A stretch of 64,000 nucleotides of DNA, from the NCBI GenBank assembly GCA_965601975.1, contig OZ271856.1, forward strand, positions 434,001 through 498,000, read 5' to 3'. Position 1 is the first letter of the stretch. Each line of letters begins with the position of its first letter. This stretch comes from JANQIO01 sp965601975 (GTDB taxonomy: Bacteria > Pseudomonadota > Gammaproteobacteria > Pseudomonadales > Halieaceae). Below the pieces are notes generated by a model. It was given only the letters and a program-made list of their open reading frames with translations, ran no database searches and was not told the origin of the DNA. A program made the translations under genes and the position numbers. This document shows, one piece after another, positions 45,544-53,951 of this stretch.

Positions 45544-45900
45544 TCAGCCGCCCAGCAGTACTCTGAGCTGGGGAATGATCAACACGCTGAAGCCCAGGCC
45601 CACCATCCAGAATAAATGGCTCATTCTGCCCTCTAGTCTGGAAAACCGGTCGTCCATATACGCGCGCTGATCGACAAAGCGGCTGTCTATAGCCGCAAAG
45701 CGCTGGTCGATTTCATGGAAGCGGCTGTCCATATAGCGATTCTGCTCAGCAAACCGGGCATCCAGGTAATCCCGTGTTACGAAAACTTCTGTGAGCTGAG
45801 TGACCATTTCTAACAATATGTCTACCAGTACGGTTGCGTGACCTTTCGCCTGCGTTGAAGGCACATCGAATTCAACGAGCTTGTCGGCGTGTTGCTGCAC
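45544..45900 (-). CDS. DUF1640-like coiled-coil membrane protein, paralogue 1
   Basis: A 118-residue protein with a conserved VTRDYLDARF segment, a long coiled coil of HEIDQRFAAIDSRF type, and a C-terminal membrane helix (LFWMVGLGFSVLIIPQLRVLL). It is the first of three tandem paralogues. The GTG start at 45900 lies in a relic of the pgpA 3' end, so the first ten or so residues are atypical and the true N-terminus may be lost. It is convergent with thiL-pgpA. Confidence 0.7.
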   Translation of the reverse strand: MQQHADKLVEFDVPSTQAKGHATVLVDILLEMVTQLTEVFVTRDYLDARFAEQNRYMDSRFHEIDQRFAAIDSRFVDQRAYMDDRFSRLEGRMSHLFWMVGLGFSVLIIPQLRVLLGG

Positions 45901-45945
45901 GTGGGGCGGTTCTACCTAACCGGCGCGTGGCCCCTCGGGTAGCCT
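45889..45945 (+). pseudogene. Relic of the pgpA 3' end from a tandem duplication
   Basis: This stretch repeats the last bases of thiL-pgpA (compare 45493-45545): CTGCACGTGGGG, GGTTCTACCT, GTGGCCCCTCGGGTAG and CCTTCAGCCGCCCAGCAG occur at both places with a few changes. The copy continues into the next DUF1640-like gene. It shows that paralogue 1 and the pgpA tail were duplicated together. Confidence 0.75.
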
Positions 45946-46212
45946 TCAGCCGCCCAGCAGCGCTCGAAGCTGTGGCAAGACCAAGACACTGAATCCCACT
46001 CCCATCATCCAGAACTGAATTCGGAACTTCCCATCCATGCGTGATTCCAGCGCCTCAAGCCGCGCATCCAGGTAGTCTTTTGTTACCAGTTCACGACGCA
46101 TCTCATCCATGACAGTGACCAGGCTTTCAGAAATGGCGACCGCCTGTTTCTCCGGCAAGCCTGCGTCCGTCAGGTTGCGCGAAAACTTGAGAGTGTCGAA
46201 TGCGGTGGACAT
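45946..46212 (-). CDS. DUF1640-like coiled-coil membrane protein, paralogue 2
   Basis: An 88-residue protein: FDTLKFSRNLTDAGLPEKQ, then VTKDYLDARLEALESRMD, then a membrane helix (FWMMGVGFSVLVLPQLRALL). It has the complete N-terminus that paralogue 1 lacks but a shorter coiled coil. The FDTLKF..L...G start is typical of DUF1640/CCDC90-like proteins. Function unknown. Confidence 0.75.
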   Translation of the reverse strand: MSTAFDTLKFSRNLTDAGLPEKQAVAISESLVTVMDEMRRELVTKDYLDARLEALESRMDGKFRIQFWMMGVGFSVLVLPQLRALLGG

Positions 46213-46223
46213 GTGACGATCTG

Positions 46224-46568
46224 TTAACCCGAGAAGAAGCCCTTGAGCATTGGGATGATCAGAACGGTGAAGCCCAAGCCGACCATAAGGGAAAGAATAT
46301 TCAGCTTGTTGCCCAGCCCCATCATGCTGACGTCGGTCTCGGCCTTGGTCTTTATCATCCGACTTTCAAGCTCCGAAAAGCGTTTGTCCATGTAAGCGTG
46401 CTGCTCCTGGATTCGCAGGTCCAGATGATCTCTCGTCACCAGTCGATCGGTGACCTTTGTGAGGGTATCTGTCATCACTTCAACAATTCGCTCCGCATGC
46501 GCTTCAGGTATGCCTACCTCAGCCAGACGCTTTGAAGACGCACTGATATCTACGAACTCGACCATCAT
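46224..46568 (-). CDS. DUF1640-like coiled-coil membrane protein, paralogue 3
   Basis: A 114-residue protein with VTRDHLDLRIQEQHAYMDKR, a coiled coil and a C-terminal membrane helix (LSLMVGLGFTVLIIPMLKGF). It matches the two neighbours in layout. All three share the ending GxGF(S/T)VL(I/V)xPxL. The three lie head to tail within about 1 kb. Confidence 0.75.
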   Translation of the reverse strand: MMVEFVDISASSKRLAEVGIPEAHAERIVEVMTDTLTKVTDRLVTRDHLDLRIQEQHAYMDKRFSELESRMIKTKAETDVSMMGLGNKLNILSLMVGLGFTVLIIPMLKGFFSG

Positions 46569-46675
46569 TTAACTCCGATGCCCGGCGCTGGGCAAGCCTC
46601 TAGCAAATAACTGTATGTATGTACAGTATAAGCTTGTTGTCAGCTCAAGTAAGACCGGTTTTTCATCATTTTCGG

Positions 46676-47125
46676 TCAACCCGGCCGGTCATACCGAATA
46701 AACGGTGTCAGCTCCGCCACCCGGTCGTAGAGCCTCCGGCCCGCCTCGTTGAAGTGCTGGGTCAGCCAGTACACTTCCGGGCAGCCCGCCTCGTCAGCGG
46801 CCGCATACACCGCCTCGATCAGGGCGCGGCCTATGCTCTTGCCGCGCATGTCGGTGTCGACCACCAGGTCTTCCAGGTAGCAGACGTTGTCTTCACTCCA
46901 GGTGGTTGGGTGGAAAATGTAGTGTGTCAGTCCCACTGCCTTGTCGCCATCGAGCGCAATCAGGCCGCGCATCTCGTCGCCCGCCAGCAGTCGTCGCCAC
47001 GTCGACTGGTACACGGCCTCTGGCAGGGTGGATTCGTAGTACTCCAGGTACAAGGTCCAGAGTTGTCGCCAGTCGTTTTCGTCAGCGGGTTCAAGGGGGC
47101 GGATGGTGATGGGCGAGTCAGTCAT
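46676..47125 (-). CDS. GNAT family N-acetyltransferase, paralogue 1
   Basis: A 149-residue acetyltransferase with the acetyl-CoA loop MRGKSIGRALIEAVY. It starts TIRPLEPADENDWRQLW, a common GNAT N-terminus. It is clearly homologous to the next gene (both contain LYLEYYESTLPE and DLVVDTDMRGKSIGRALI). The substrate is unknown; some relatives act on small amines or amino acids. Confidence 0.85.
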   Translation of the reverse strand: MTDSPITIRPLEPADENDWRQLWTLYLEYYESTLPEAVYQSTWRRLLAGDEMRGLIALDGDKAVGLTHYIFHPTTWSEDNVCYLEDLVVDTDMRGKSIGRALIEAVYAAADEAGCPEVYWLTQHFNEAGRRLYDRVAELTPFIRYDRPG

Positions 47126-47139
47126 GCAAGGTCCTCCGT

Positions 47140-47592
47140 CTAGACACCGGGGCGCTCGTACTTGATGAACGGCGTGAGCTCACCGACCCGGTCATACAGG
47201 CGCCGTCCCACCTCGTTGAAGTGCTGGGTGGTCCAGTAGACCTTGGGGCAGCCCTCGGCGTCGGCGGCGGCATACACCGCCTCGATCAGGGCCCGACCGA
47301 TGCTCTTGCCGCGCATGTCCGTGTCCACCACCAGGTCCTGCAGGTAGCAGACGTTCTCGATGCGCCAGCAGTGGCGATGAAACAGGTAGTGGGTGAGACC
47401 AACCGCCCGGTCACCGTCGAGGGCGATCAGTCCTTTGTACTCGTTGTCCGCACCTGACAGTAAGCGCTGCCAGGTGGTCTGGTAGACCTCTTCGGGCAAC
47501 GTGGATTCGTAGTACTCCAGGTACAGGGTCCAGAGCCGGCGCCAGTCGGCCTCGTCGCCGGGCGCCAGCGGTCGGATAGTGAGTTCGCTCAT
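47140..47592 (-). CDS. GNAT family N-acetyltransferase, paralogue 2
   Basis: A 150-residue close paralogue of the neighbour. I chose the ATG at 47592 because AGGAG lies just upstream and the protein begins MSELTIRPLAPGDEADW. The acetyl-CoA loop is the same. The two genes are 14 bases apart and probably one transcript. Confidence 0.87.
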   Translation of the reverse strand: MSELTIRPLAPGDEADWRRLWTLYLEYYESTLPEEVYQTTWQRLLSGADNEYKGLIALDGDRAVGLTHYLFHRHCWRIENVCYLQDLVVDTDMRGKSIGRALIEAVYAAADAEGCPKVYWTTQHFNEVGRRLYDRVGELTPFIKYERPGV

Positions 47593-47704
47593 GCTTGTCT
47601 CCTCGTATGCGTTTAACTGTAGCACCCCGGAAACTGCGACCCGGGTCGATAGTCAAAGCCACAGCCCTTCGATAGACTCGTATGCCCCTTGGGGAAACGT
47701 TGCC

Positions 47705-48340
47705 ATGAAGAACCTGCACCTGATCTGCCTGACCCTGCTACTCGCCCTGTCACCGGCCGCACTGGCCGACGTGGAAGTGCTGGGCCTGTTCAAGGGCGCG
47801 GCGCTGCTGAAGCTGGACGGCGAGCAGAAGCTGCTGAAGGTCGGCCAGAAGTGGAACGGCATCGTGCTGCTAAGCGCGAATTCCAAGGAGGCCCTGGCAG
47901 ACGTTAACGGGGAGCGCATGACGCTGACCGTCTCGAGTCGCATCAGCACCAATTTCGCCGTGCCCGAGAATCGCCAGGTCATCATTCGCAAGAACTCGAA
48001 CCGCCAGTACATCACTACCGCTAAGATCAACGGCCGCGGCACCCAGGTGCTGGTGGATACCGGCGCCAACATCGTCGCCATGAACTCCGGCGCGGCCCGT
48101 GCCCTGGGTGTGGATCTTTCCAAAGCCATACCCAGCCGCGTGTCCACCGCGTCCGGTATCACCAACGCCTACTCGGTGATGCTGCAAAGCGTGGACGTGG
48201 GCGGCATCGAGATTCGGCACGTTCAGGCCTCGGTGATCGAGGGCAGCTTCCCGGAGATGGTGCTGCTGGGGGTGAGCTTCCTGCAGCACGTGGAGCTTGA
48301 GGAAAAGAATGGCGTGCTGACCCTGACGGCGAAGTTCTAG
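47705..48340 (+). CDS. Retropepsin-like aspartic protease (TIGR02281-like), secreted or membrane-anchored
   Basis: A 211-residue protein with signal peptide NLHLICLTLLLALSPAALA. The active-site motif is VLVDTGANIVAMNS (Asp-Thr-Gly) near residue 117, with a later LLGVSFL. Such clan AA single-domain proteases dimerise to act. Function unknown. I chose the ATG at 47705 at the signal peptide; the frame stays open further upstream. Confidence 0.85.
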   Translation: MKNLHLICLTLLLALSPAALADVEVLGLFKGAALLKLDGEQKLLKVGQKWNGIVLLSANSKEALADVNGERMTLTVSSRISTNFAVPENRQVIIRKNSNRQYITTAKINGRGTQVLVDTGANIVAMNSGAARALGVDLSKAIPSRVSTASGITNAYSVMLQSVDVGGIEIRHVQASVIEGSFPEMVLLGVSFLQHVELEEKNGVLTLTAKF

Positions 48341-48444
48341 CCCACCGGCGGTAACATACTCCAGATTCAAATCGCCTGCCCCGCTTGGTACACTACGCGG
48401 CTCCGGTGCGTATATGCACCTACCTGTTATCGGAAGCGCCAAAC

Positions 48445-49032
48445 TTGTCACTACGTTACATTGAAACCTCCCGCCTCCCCACCCAATGGGGCGAGTTCGA
48501 TATGCATGGCTTCGAGGACACGGAGACGGGCAAGGAGCACATCGCCCTGACGCTGGGTGACGTGGGCAACGGTGAACCCGTGCTGGCGCGCGTCCACTCC
48601 GAGTGCCTGACCGGTGACGCCCTGTTCAGCCTGCGCTGCGACTGCGGCGAGCAACTGCATGCGGCACTGATGGCCATCGCTACCGAAAAGCGGGGCGTGC
48701 TGTTGTACCTGCGCCAGGAAGGCCGCGGCATTGGCCTGATCAACAAGATCAAGGCCTACAAGCTCCAGGACGACGGCGCAGACACGGTCGAGGCCAACGA
48801 AGCTCTGGGATTTGGTGCCGACCTGCGTGACTACTCCATCTGCAAACCCATGCTGGAACATCTCAAGGTCACCAAGCTGCGTTTGATGACCAACAACCCG
48901 CGCAAAGTGCAGGCGCTGGAAGAACTCGGCTTCGCCGTGGTGGAGCGCCTTCCCCTGGAAATGCCCCACAACCCCCACAACCAAAATTACCTGGCGACCA
49001 AGGCGGGCAAGCTCGGGCACCTGATGGGGTGA
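48445..49032 (+). CDS. ribA: GTP cyclohydrolase II
   Basis: A 195-residue enzyme, the first riboflavin step from GTP. The zinc cysteines are in ARVHSECLTGDALFSLRCDCG (three Cys), and RQEGRGIGL is the catalytic loop. I chose the TTG at 48445 because RibA proteins usually begin SLRYIETSRLPT and a GGAAG lies upstream; the frame extends 20 codons further. It compensates for the zinc-less domain in RibBX. Confidence 0.95.
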   Translation: MSLRYIETSRLPTQWGEFDMHGFEDTETGKEHIALTLGDVGNGEPVLARVHSECLTGDALFSLRCDCGEQLHAALMAIATEKRGVLLYLRQEGRGIGLINKIKAYKLQDDGADTVEANEALGFGADLRDYSICKPMLEHLKVTKLRLMTNNPRKVQALEELGFAVVERLPLEMPHNPHNQNYLATKAGKLGHLMG

Positions 49033-49171
49033 GCTGAAGGCTCTTGATGGCCCGAGCTGAGCGCAGCTCTCCTGCGGCAACATCTGCTGCGTTCCTTCCA
49101 AAACGCGCAAAAAGCTAGCGGCAACTACTGCAAACTTCCTGCAACACTCATGAAAGTTTTTCGCGCATAGC

Positions 49172-49200
49172 GTGACAGCGTTTCATATGCGGTCTATAAC
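49172..49200 (+). promoter_or_regulatory. Promoter of the FecR-CHASE2 cyclase genes
   Basis: GTGACA and TATAAC lie 17 bases apart, each matching five of six consensus positions, 39 bases before the ATG of the fecR-like gene. Confidence 0.6.
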
Positions 49201-49238
49201 TTTTAGTGAGCGAACAGGGAAACTGCATGGAGTAAACC

Positions 49239-50042
49239 ATGAACCATCCACTGATGCCGGTATACCGTGGGGTACTGGTCCTTCTACTATGCATGAGCGC
49301 CCAGGCCTTTGCGGCCGACGGTGTAATTCGGGAAATGTCTGGCGGAGTGTTCGTAAACTCCGTGGCGGCATCCGAAGGCATGGAAGTTAATAGCGGCGAT
49401 AGCCTCAGCACCGGCCCCGGTGCGTGGGCGATCGTGATAATGACTGACGGTTCGGTTCTGAACCTGAAGTCAGACACCAAGATCGAAATTTCTGACTACG
49501 TGTACGACCAGGTCAACCCGGCCAACAACAACATCGACACCGAGATCACAACAGGTACATTGCGCTACGTGTCGGGCTTGATCGCCATCAGCGATCCCGG
49601 TGACGTGAAGTTCCGCGCTGGCAATACGACCTTAGGCTTGCGCGGCACCGACTTCGATATTGTGTTCGATGGCACTGATATCAAGGTCGTGGTTTATGAA
49701 GGCTCGATCACCGTGCAAACACCGGCTGGCCCGGTCGTTGTATCGGCGGGTCAACAAATCACCTACGAGTCTGGCCAGACAACTGTTCCAGTACCAGAAG
49801 CTGGCCCGGCGACTCCGCCCGAAGAAGGTGGTGGTGCAGGTACCACGACACTCAGGATAGAGGATGCTGCGGGCCGTGACACCGTAGTGCTGGCGGCGGG
49901 GACAGCTACAAGTGGACCAACAGCGACGATCCCCGCTGCATCAAGTCAAGGTCAATCACAGACCTTCTCTCAGGACCCTGTCACTGGGGGTTTGCTGGGC
50001 GGGGATCCACCGCCTGGATCAACCACCATTCCCGGTAGTTGA
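49239..50042 (+). CDS. FecR-domain secreted protein
   Basis: A 267-residue protein with a signal peptide (VLVLLLCMSAQAFA) and a FecR-like domain (GVIREMSGGVFVNSVAA, GDSLSTGPGAWAIVIM, RAGNTTLGLRGTDFDIVF and VVYEGSITVQ). The C-terminal 80 residues are rich in Pro, Gly, Thr and Ser and probably disordered. GGAG precedes the ATG. It precedes a CHASE2-cyclase, a pairing seen in other bacteria, so it may be a partner for the sensor domain. Confidence 0.85.
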   Translation: MNHPLMPVYRGVLVLLLCMSAQAFAADGVIREMSGGVFVNSVAASEGMEVNSGDSLSTGPGAWAIVIMTDGSVLNLKSDTKIEISDYVYDQVNPANNNIDTEITTGTLRYVSGLIAISDPGDVKFRAGNTTLGLRGTDFDIVFDGTDIKVVVYEGSITVQTPAGPVVVSAGQQITYESGQTTVPVPEAGPATPPEEGGGAGTTTLRIEDAAGRDTVVLAAGTATSGPTATIPAASSQGQSQTFSQDPVTGGLLGGDPPPGSTTIPGS

Positions 50043-50069
50043 TGCCTGATCGATAGTGCAGCCGAATCC

Positions 50070-50092
50070 GAACGCCCCCAAGTGGGGCGTTC
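50070..50092 (+). terminator. Hairpin after the fecR gene, abutting the cyclase start
   Basis: GAACGCCCC and GGGGCGTTC make a perfect 9-bp stem with a 5-base loop, followed by TTGTCTGT. It resembles a weak intrinsic terminator. The reading frame of the cyclase begins right after it, so it may limit downstream expression. Confidence 0.55.
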
Positions 50093-50104
50093 TTGTCTGT
50101 AGTC

Positions 50105-52336
50105 GTGAGCTGGCTAAAAAATTACTTTCGTAGACATGGTGTGGCAGTGCTTGTTGGCTTGCTGATCACCGCGCTTGCCTCTTGGTTGTTGATAGCAAAG
50201 CAGCCACTGGTGCGTTCCGCGGTAAATCGTCTCGACTACCTTGTTTATGACCTACGTCTTAGCTACACCATGCCGCCGCATGATCGTGTGGAGCAAGATG
50301 TGATCATTGTAGATATCGATGAGGCCAGCCTGGCAAATCACGGTCGTTGGCCTTGGAGCCGCTACATTATCGCGGACCTGATAGTGCGGCTTAACCAGTT
50401 CGGCGCCAAGGCAATTGGCCTGGATATTTCTTTTCCTGAGCCGGAACGCAATCCTGCTGTGGAGCTGCTGCAGTCGCAGGCAACGGAAAAAGCAGATCGC
50501 AGTCAGCGTGAGTTCCTAAGGGAGATTGCACCTGAAGTAGATCGGGACGCGCTACTGGCCAGTGTTCTGCCGGGAAGGAACGTGGTCCTCGGTGTTCTAT
50601 TTCTGGCGGAAGATATTGCAGAGCGCGGTGAACTTCCGCCGCCCTGGTACTATGTCGATTTGGGGAAGACCAACACCTGGCGCTTGCCTGATATGGAGAG
50701 CTTCGCCGGAAACCTCCCGCAGCTCACGAGCGCCGCCGCCGAGGGTGGCTTCCTGAACGCCACGCCAGACGACGACGGCGTGTTGAGGCGTACGCCGCTT
50801 ATAACTCGCTATGGCGAAAGAATATATCCATCCCTCTCTCTGGCTGTAGCCAAGCTCCACAATAGTCAGGTGGCGTTTAAGATCGAGACTGCCACCATCA
50901 AGGAAGAGGTGGTCATAACGAGCATACGGATCGATCGACAGGTGATTCCCACAGACCAAATCGGACGAGTGATGGTCCCGTATCGGGGAGGGCGGAAGAG
51001 TTTTGAGTACATACCTGCCACGGATATCCTGACGGCATCGTCAATTGATCAGTTTCCGCAGATCCGGGGCAAGTCAGTGCTGGTAGGCGCGACTGCACTA
51101 GGTATATACGATCTACGCAACACTCCAATAGAACCTTCTTTTCCTGGTGTAGAAATTCAGGCCAGTGTCCTCCAGGGCCTGATTGATGGAATAGTCTTTC
51201 CTCACGAGCCAGACTGGGGAAAGGCAGCACTATTTCTATTAACTCTTGGCCTCGGGTTAGGCCTAAGCCTTCTAGCGCCAATGTTATCTGCAGGCTGGCT
51301 GGTAGTTGCCAGCCTCGGAATCCTAATGCCACTGGGAATAGCTGATGTGTGGCTCTGGAAAGAACATCAAATGGCTTTCTCTCCTGTTATCCCTAGCCTT
51401 CTGGTGCTATGTGTCAGTGTTTTCAATGGTGCCAGAGGCTTTTTCAGTGAAGCAGAGATGCGTGAAGAAATGCACGATATGTTCGGTCAGTACGTCCCGG
51501 AAGAACATATAGACCGGATGCTGGCGCACCCTGAAGAGATAACCTTCGAGGGAGAAACGCGGGAGATGAGTGTTCTGTTTGCAGATATTCGCAACTTCAC
51601 AACTATCTCGGAAGATCTGGAGGTCAGTGAGCTCAAGGAGATGCTCAACGATTTCTTTACCCCGATTACAGGAATCATCTTCGAGCACCAGGGTACGATC
51701 GACAAGTACATTGGCGATCTCGTGATGGCCTTCTGGGGCGCGCCGCTGGAGGACAGAGACCATCGCAAGCACGCAATCAGTGCCGCCATGGAAATGCTGA
51801 AAAAGGTAGAGGAACTTAAGCCAGGATTTGAGGCGCGAGGCCTCCCCGAGGTGGATATCGGTATCGGCATTAATAGTGGAACCATGAACGTGGGTGACAT
51901 GGGTTCCAGCTACAGGCGCGCGTATACCGTGATTGGTGACGCGGTCAACCTGGCATCTCGCTTGGAGGGGCTTACGAAGTACTATGGAGTGAGTCTGCTA
52001 GTCGGCGAAGAGACACGTGCGAATGACAGCGAAGTTCTATATCGATTAATTGACAAGGTACAGGTGAAAGGGAAAGGAATACCTATCAAAATTTATGAAC
52101 CAATTTGTAGAGTAGAAACTGCAGAAAGTGAAATCCTAGAGCAACTGCACCTACACAGCAAAGCGATGCGTTTATACATGGCCGGCAGAATCCCAGAATC
52201 GAAACGACTCTTCCTTCAGCTAAAACGTTCGGCGCAGCACAAGCAGTTTGATTTGATGCTAGATCGGATAGAAGAGCTTGAAATTGTTGGTACTGGAGAA
52301 GAGTGGAATGGCGCGTACAGGCACACGCAGAAATAG
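50105..52336 (+). CDS. CHASE2-domain class III adenylate/guanylate cyclase
   Basis: About 743 residues. A membrane helix near residues 13-30 leads to an extracellular CHASE2 sensor domain (about 35-370; DIDEASLANHGRWPWSRY). Three hydrophobic helices (about 375-440) follow, then a cyclase domain. The cyclase metal sites are FADIRNFTTISEDLE and IDKYIGDLVMAFWGAP. The Lys of IDKYIGD fits ATP preference, as inference. Start choice is uncertain: GTG 50105 or TTG 50093; neither has a Shine-Dalgarno. The next gene begins 10 bases after its stop. Confidence 0.88.
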   Translation: MSWLKNYFRRHGVAVLVGLLITALASWLLIAKQPLVRSAVNRLDYLVYDLRLSYTMPPHDRVEQDVIIVDIDEASLANHGRWPWSRYIIADLIVRLNQFGAKAIGLDISFPEPERNPAVELLQSQATEKADRSQREFLREIAPEVDRDALLASVLPGRNVVLGVLFLAEDIAERGELPPPWYYVDLGKTNTWRLPDMESFAGNLPQLTSAAAEGGFLNATPDDDGVLRRTPLITRYGERIYPSLSLAVAKLHNSQVAFKIETATIKEEVVITSIRIDRQVIPTDQIGRVMVPYRGGRKSFEYIPATDILTASSIDQFPQIRGKSVLVGATALGIYDLRNTPIEPSFPGVEIQASVLQGLIDGIVFPHEPDWGKAALFLLTLGLGLGLSLLAPMLSAGWLVVASLGILMPLGIADVWLWKEHQMAFSPVIPSLLVLCVSVFNGARGFFSEAEMREEMHDMFGQYVPEEHIDRMLAHPEEITFEGETREMSVLFADIRNFTTISEDLEVSELKEMLNDFFTPITGIIFEHQGTIDKYIGDLVMAFWGAPLEDRDHRKHAISAAMEMLKKVEELKPGFEARGLPEVDIGIGINSGTMNVGDMGSSYRRAYTVIGDAVNLASRLEGLTKYYGVSLLVGEETRANDSEVLYRLIDKVQVKGKGIPIKIYEPICRVETAESEILEQLHLHSKAMRLYMAGRIPESKRLFLQLKRSAQHKQFDLMLDRIEELEIVGTGEEWNGAYRHTQK

Positions 52337-52345
52337 AATATCAGT

Positions 52346-53215
52346 ATGAAGCTCGAAAGTCGGAATAGTAGTTGGAGTGTCTTTTCATCTGATCGATGCG
52401 TACTGGGCGAAGGACCTGTTTGGTCCAGCATTCACAATGGTCTTTTTTGGGTCGACATACTCAGAAAGCATCTCTACTTCAAGGACATGGATGAACGATT
52501 CCAATGCTGGAATCTGGATTTCCATGCTAGCGCGCTTTCAGTCGAAGATGTTGACACTATCTTCCTGGTTTGTGAGGTGGGGGTAGCCAAATTTAGCCTG
52601 TCTTCAGGTATAGCGGAAATCATATGTTCAGTTGAAGAAGAGCTGGATGAAACGAGAAGCAATGACGGTGGTGCGGACCCCTCTGGTCGATTTTGGTTTG
52701 GAACTATGGCGTGGAGTGCCGACAACGCCAATGGCTCAATATATAGCTATAGAAGTGACGAGGGCCTTAGAAAACAACTCACTCATTGGGGCATACCAAA
52801 CACATTTTGTTGGTCACCCGATGGGGAGGAGATGTTCATTGGAGACTCAATGAAATCTCAGATTTACCGATTTGACTACAATCCTGATGAAGGTCAAATC
52901 TCCGGTAAAAGCATATTCATTGATGACTCGATATACGAATACGTGCCTGATGGTTCAGTAATAGATAGCCGTGGCAATCTCTGGAATGCGAAATGGGACG
53001 GCTCAAAAGTTAGCTGCTATTTACCTTCTGGCGAGATGTCTCTGGAAATCTTTGCGCCGGTACAGCGACCCACTAGTCTCGCCATTGGTGGAAACAACAA
53101 CGATAAACTTTTCCTAACTTCAGCGAGTGATGGTATTTCTTCAGATCGTCTTGAGAGAGAGCCCTTGTCAGGGTGTGTTCTTATGCTTGATTTACGCGAG
53201 GCTCATTGTGCCTGA
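52346..53215 (+). CDS. SMP-30/gluconolactonase family protein
   Basis: A 289-residue six-bladed beta-propeller lactonase. It has GEGPVWSSIHNGLFWVDI, SNDGGADPSGRFWFGTM and FCWSPDGEEMFIGDS, holding the expected Glu, Asn and Asp metal ligands. It should open a sugar lactone to an acid. The genes from here to 63.4 kb are visibly AT-richer than the rest. It overlaps the SDR start by 8 bases, the first of several tight overlaps. Confidence 0.85.
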   Translation: MKLESRNSSWSVFSSDRCVLGEGPVWSSIHNGLFWVDILRKHLYFKDMDERFQCWNLDFHASALSVEDVDTIFLVCEVGVAKFSLSSGIAEIICSVEEELDETRSNDGGADPSGRFWFGTMAWSADNANGSIYSYRSDEGLRKQLTHWGIPNTFCWSPDGEEMFIGDSMKSQIYRFDYNPDEGQISGKSIFIDDSIYEYVPDGSVIDSRGNLWNAKWDGSKVSCYLPSGEMSLEIFAPVQRPTSLAIGGNNNDKLFLTSASDGISSDRLEREPLSGCVLMLDLREAHCA

Positions 53216-53951
53216 AGGCGCGGTTGTGGTGACGGGTTCATCCGGAGGCCTTGGTAGCGCGATTTGCGCTGTACTCAAGGACGCAGGTTACGTCGTTGTT
53301 GGGATTGATAAGCATGAATCCGGTGAGACGAATGCTAGTACTTTTATACGATTCGACATTTGCGAAGTAATTCACCGTCCAGAATCTGCAGACCGATTAA
53401 GGCAGCTTGTGCTAGATAATTGCGTTGAAAGTCAGATTGTAGGACTTGTAAACAATGCGGCCATTCAGTTGCTTGGGGCGACCGGTGAACTGTCATTGGA
53501 CGAATGGTCAAGGACGCTGGAAATTAATCTCACAGTACCTTTTCTAATGTCTAAACTGTTTCTAAAAGAATTGACTAGTTGCAATGGTTCAATCGTGAAT
53601 ATTGGAAGCGTTCATGGGCAATCAACCAAGCCAGGCTTCGTCGGCTATGCCACGAGTAAAGCTGGCCTGGAGGGCCTTACAAGAGCGATGGCGGTTGACC
53701 TAGGCGGTAGTGTAAGAGTAAACGCTATTCGCCCAGCTGCGATCGCCACAACGATGCTGGAAGAAGGTTTTGATGGAAGTCCGCAATCACGCGCGGAGCT
53801 TGATTCCTTTCATCCAGTAGGGCGTATCGGCCAGCCATTAGAGGTAGGCAAACTAGTCAGTTTCCTGATTTCCGACTCCGCCGCTTTTATGACAGGCGCG
53901 GTTGTTGACATAGACGGTGGAGTATTAAGCAGGTTGCATGACCCGCTTTGA
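53208..53951 (+). CDS. Short-chain dehydrogenase/reductase
   Basis: A 247-residue classical SDR. NAD(P) site is VTGSSGGLGSAI; catalytic YATSK follows. I chose the GTG at 53208 because the fold starts there (VPEGAVVVTG) and GAGG lies upstream; the frame is open further back. It probably oxidises or reduces a sugar hydroxyl. It overlaps the lactonase by 8 bases and the glycosyltransferase by 14. Confidence 0.88.
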   Translation: MPEGAVVVTGSSGGLGSAICAVLKDAGYVVVGIDKHESGETNASTFIRFDICEVIHRPESADRLRQLVLDNCVESQIVGLVNNAAIQLLGATGELSLDEWSRTLEINLTVPFLMSKLFLKELTSCNGSIVNIGSVHGQSTKPGFVGYATSKAGLEGLTRAMAVDLGGSVRVNAIRPAAIATTMLEEGFDGSPQSRAELDSFHPVGRIGQPLEVGKLVSFLISDSAAFMTGAVVDIDGGVLSRLHDPL

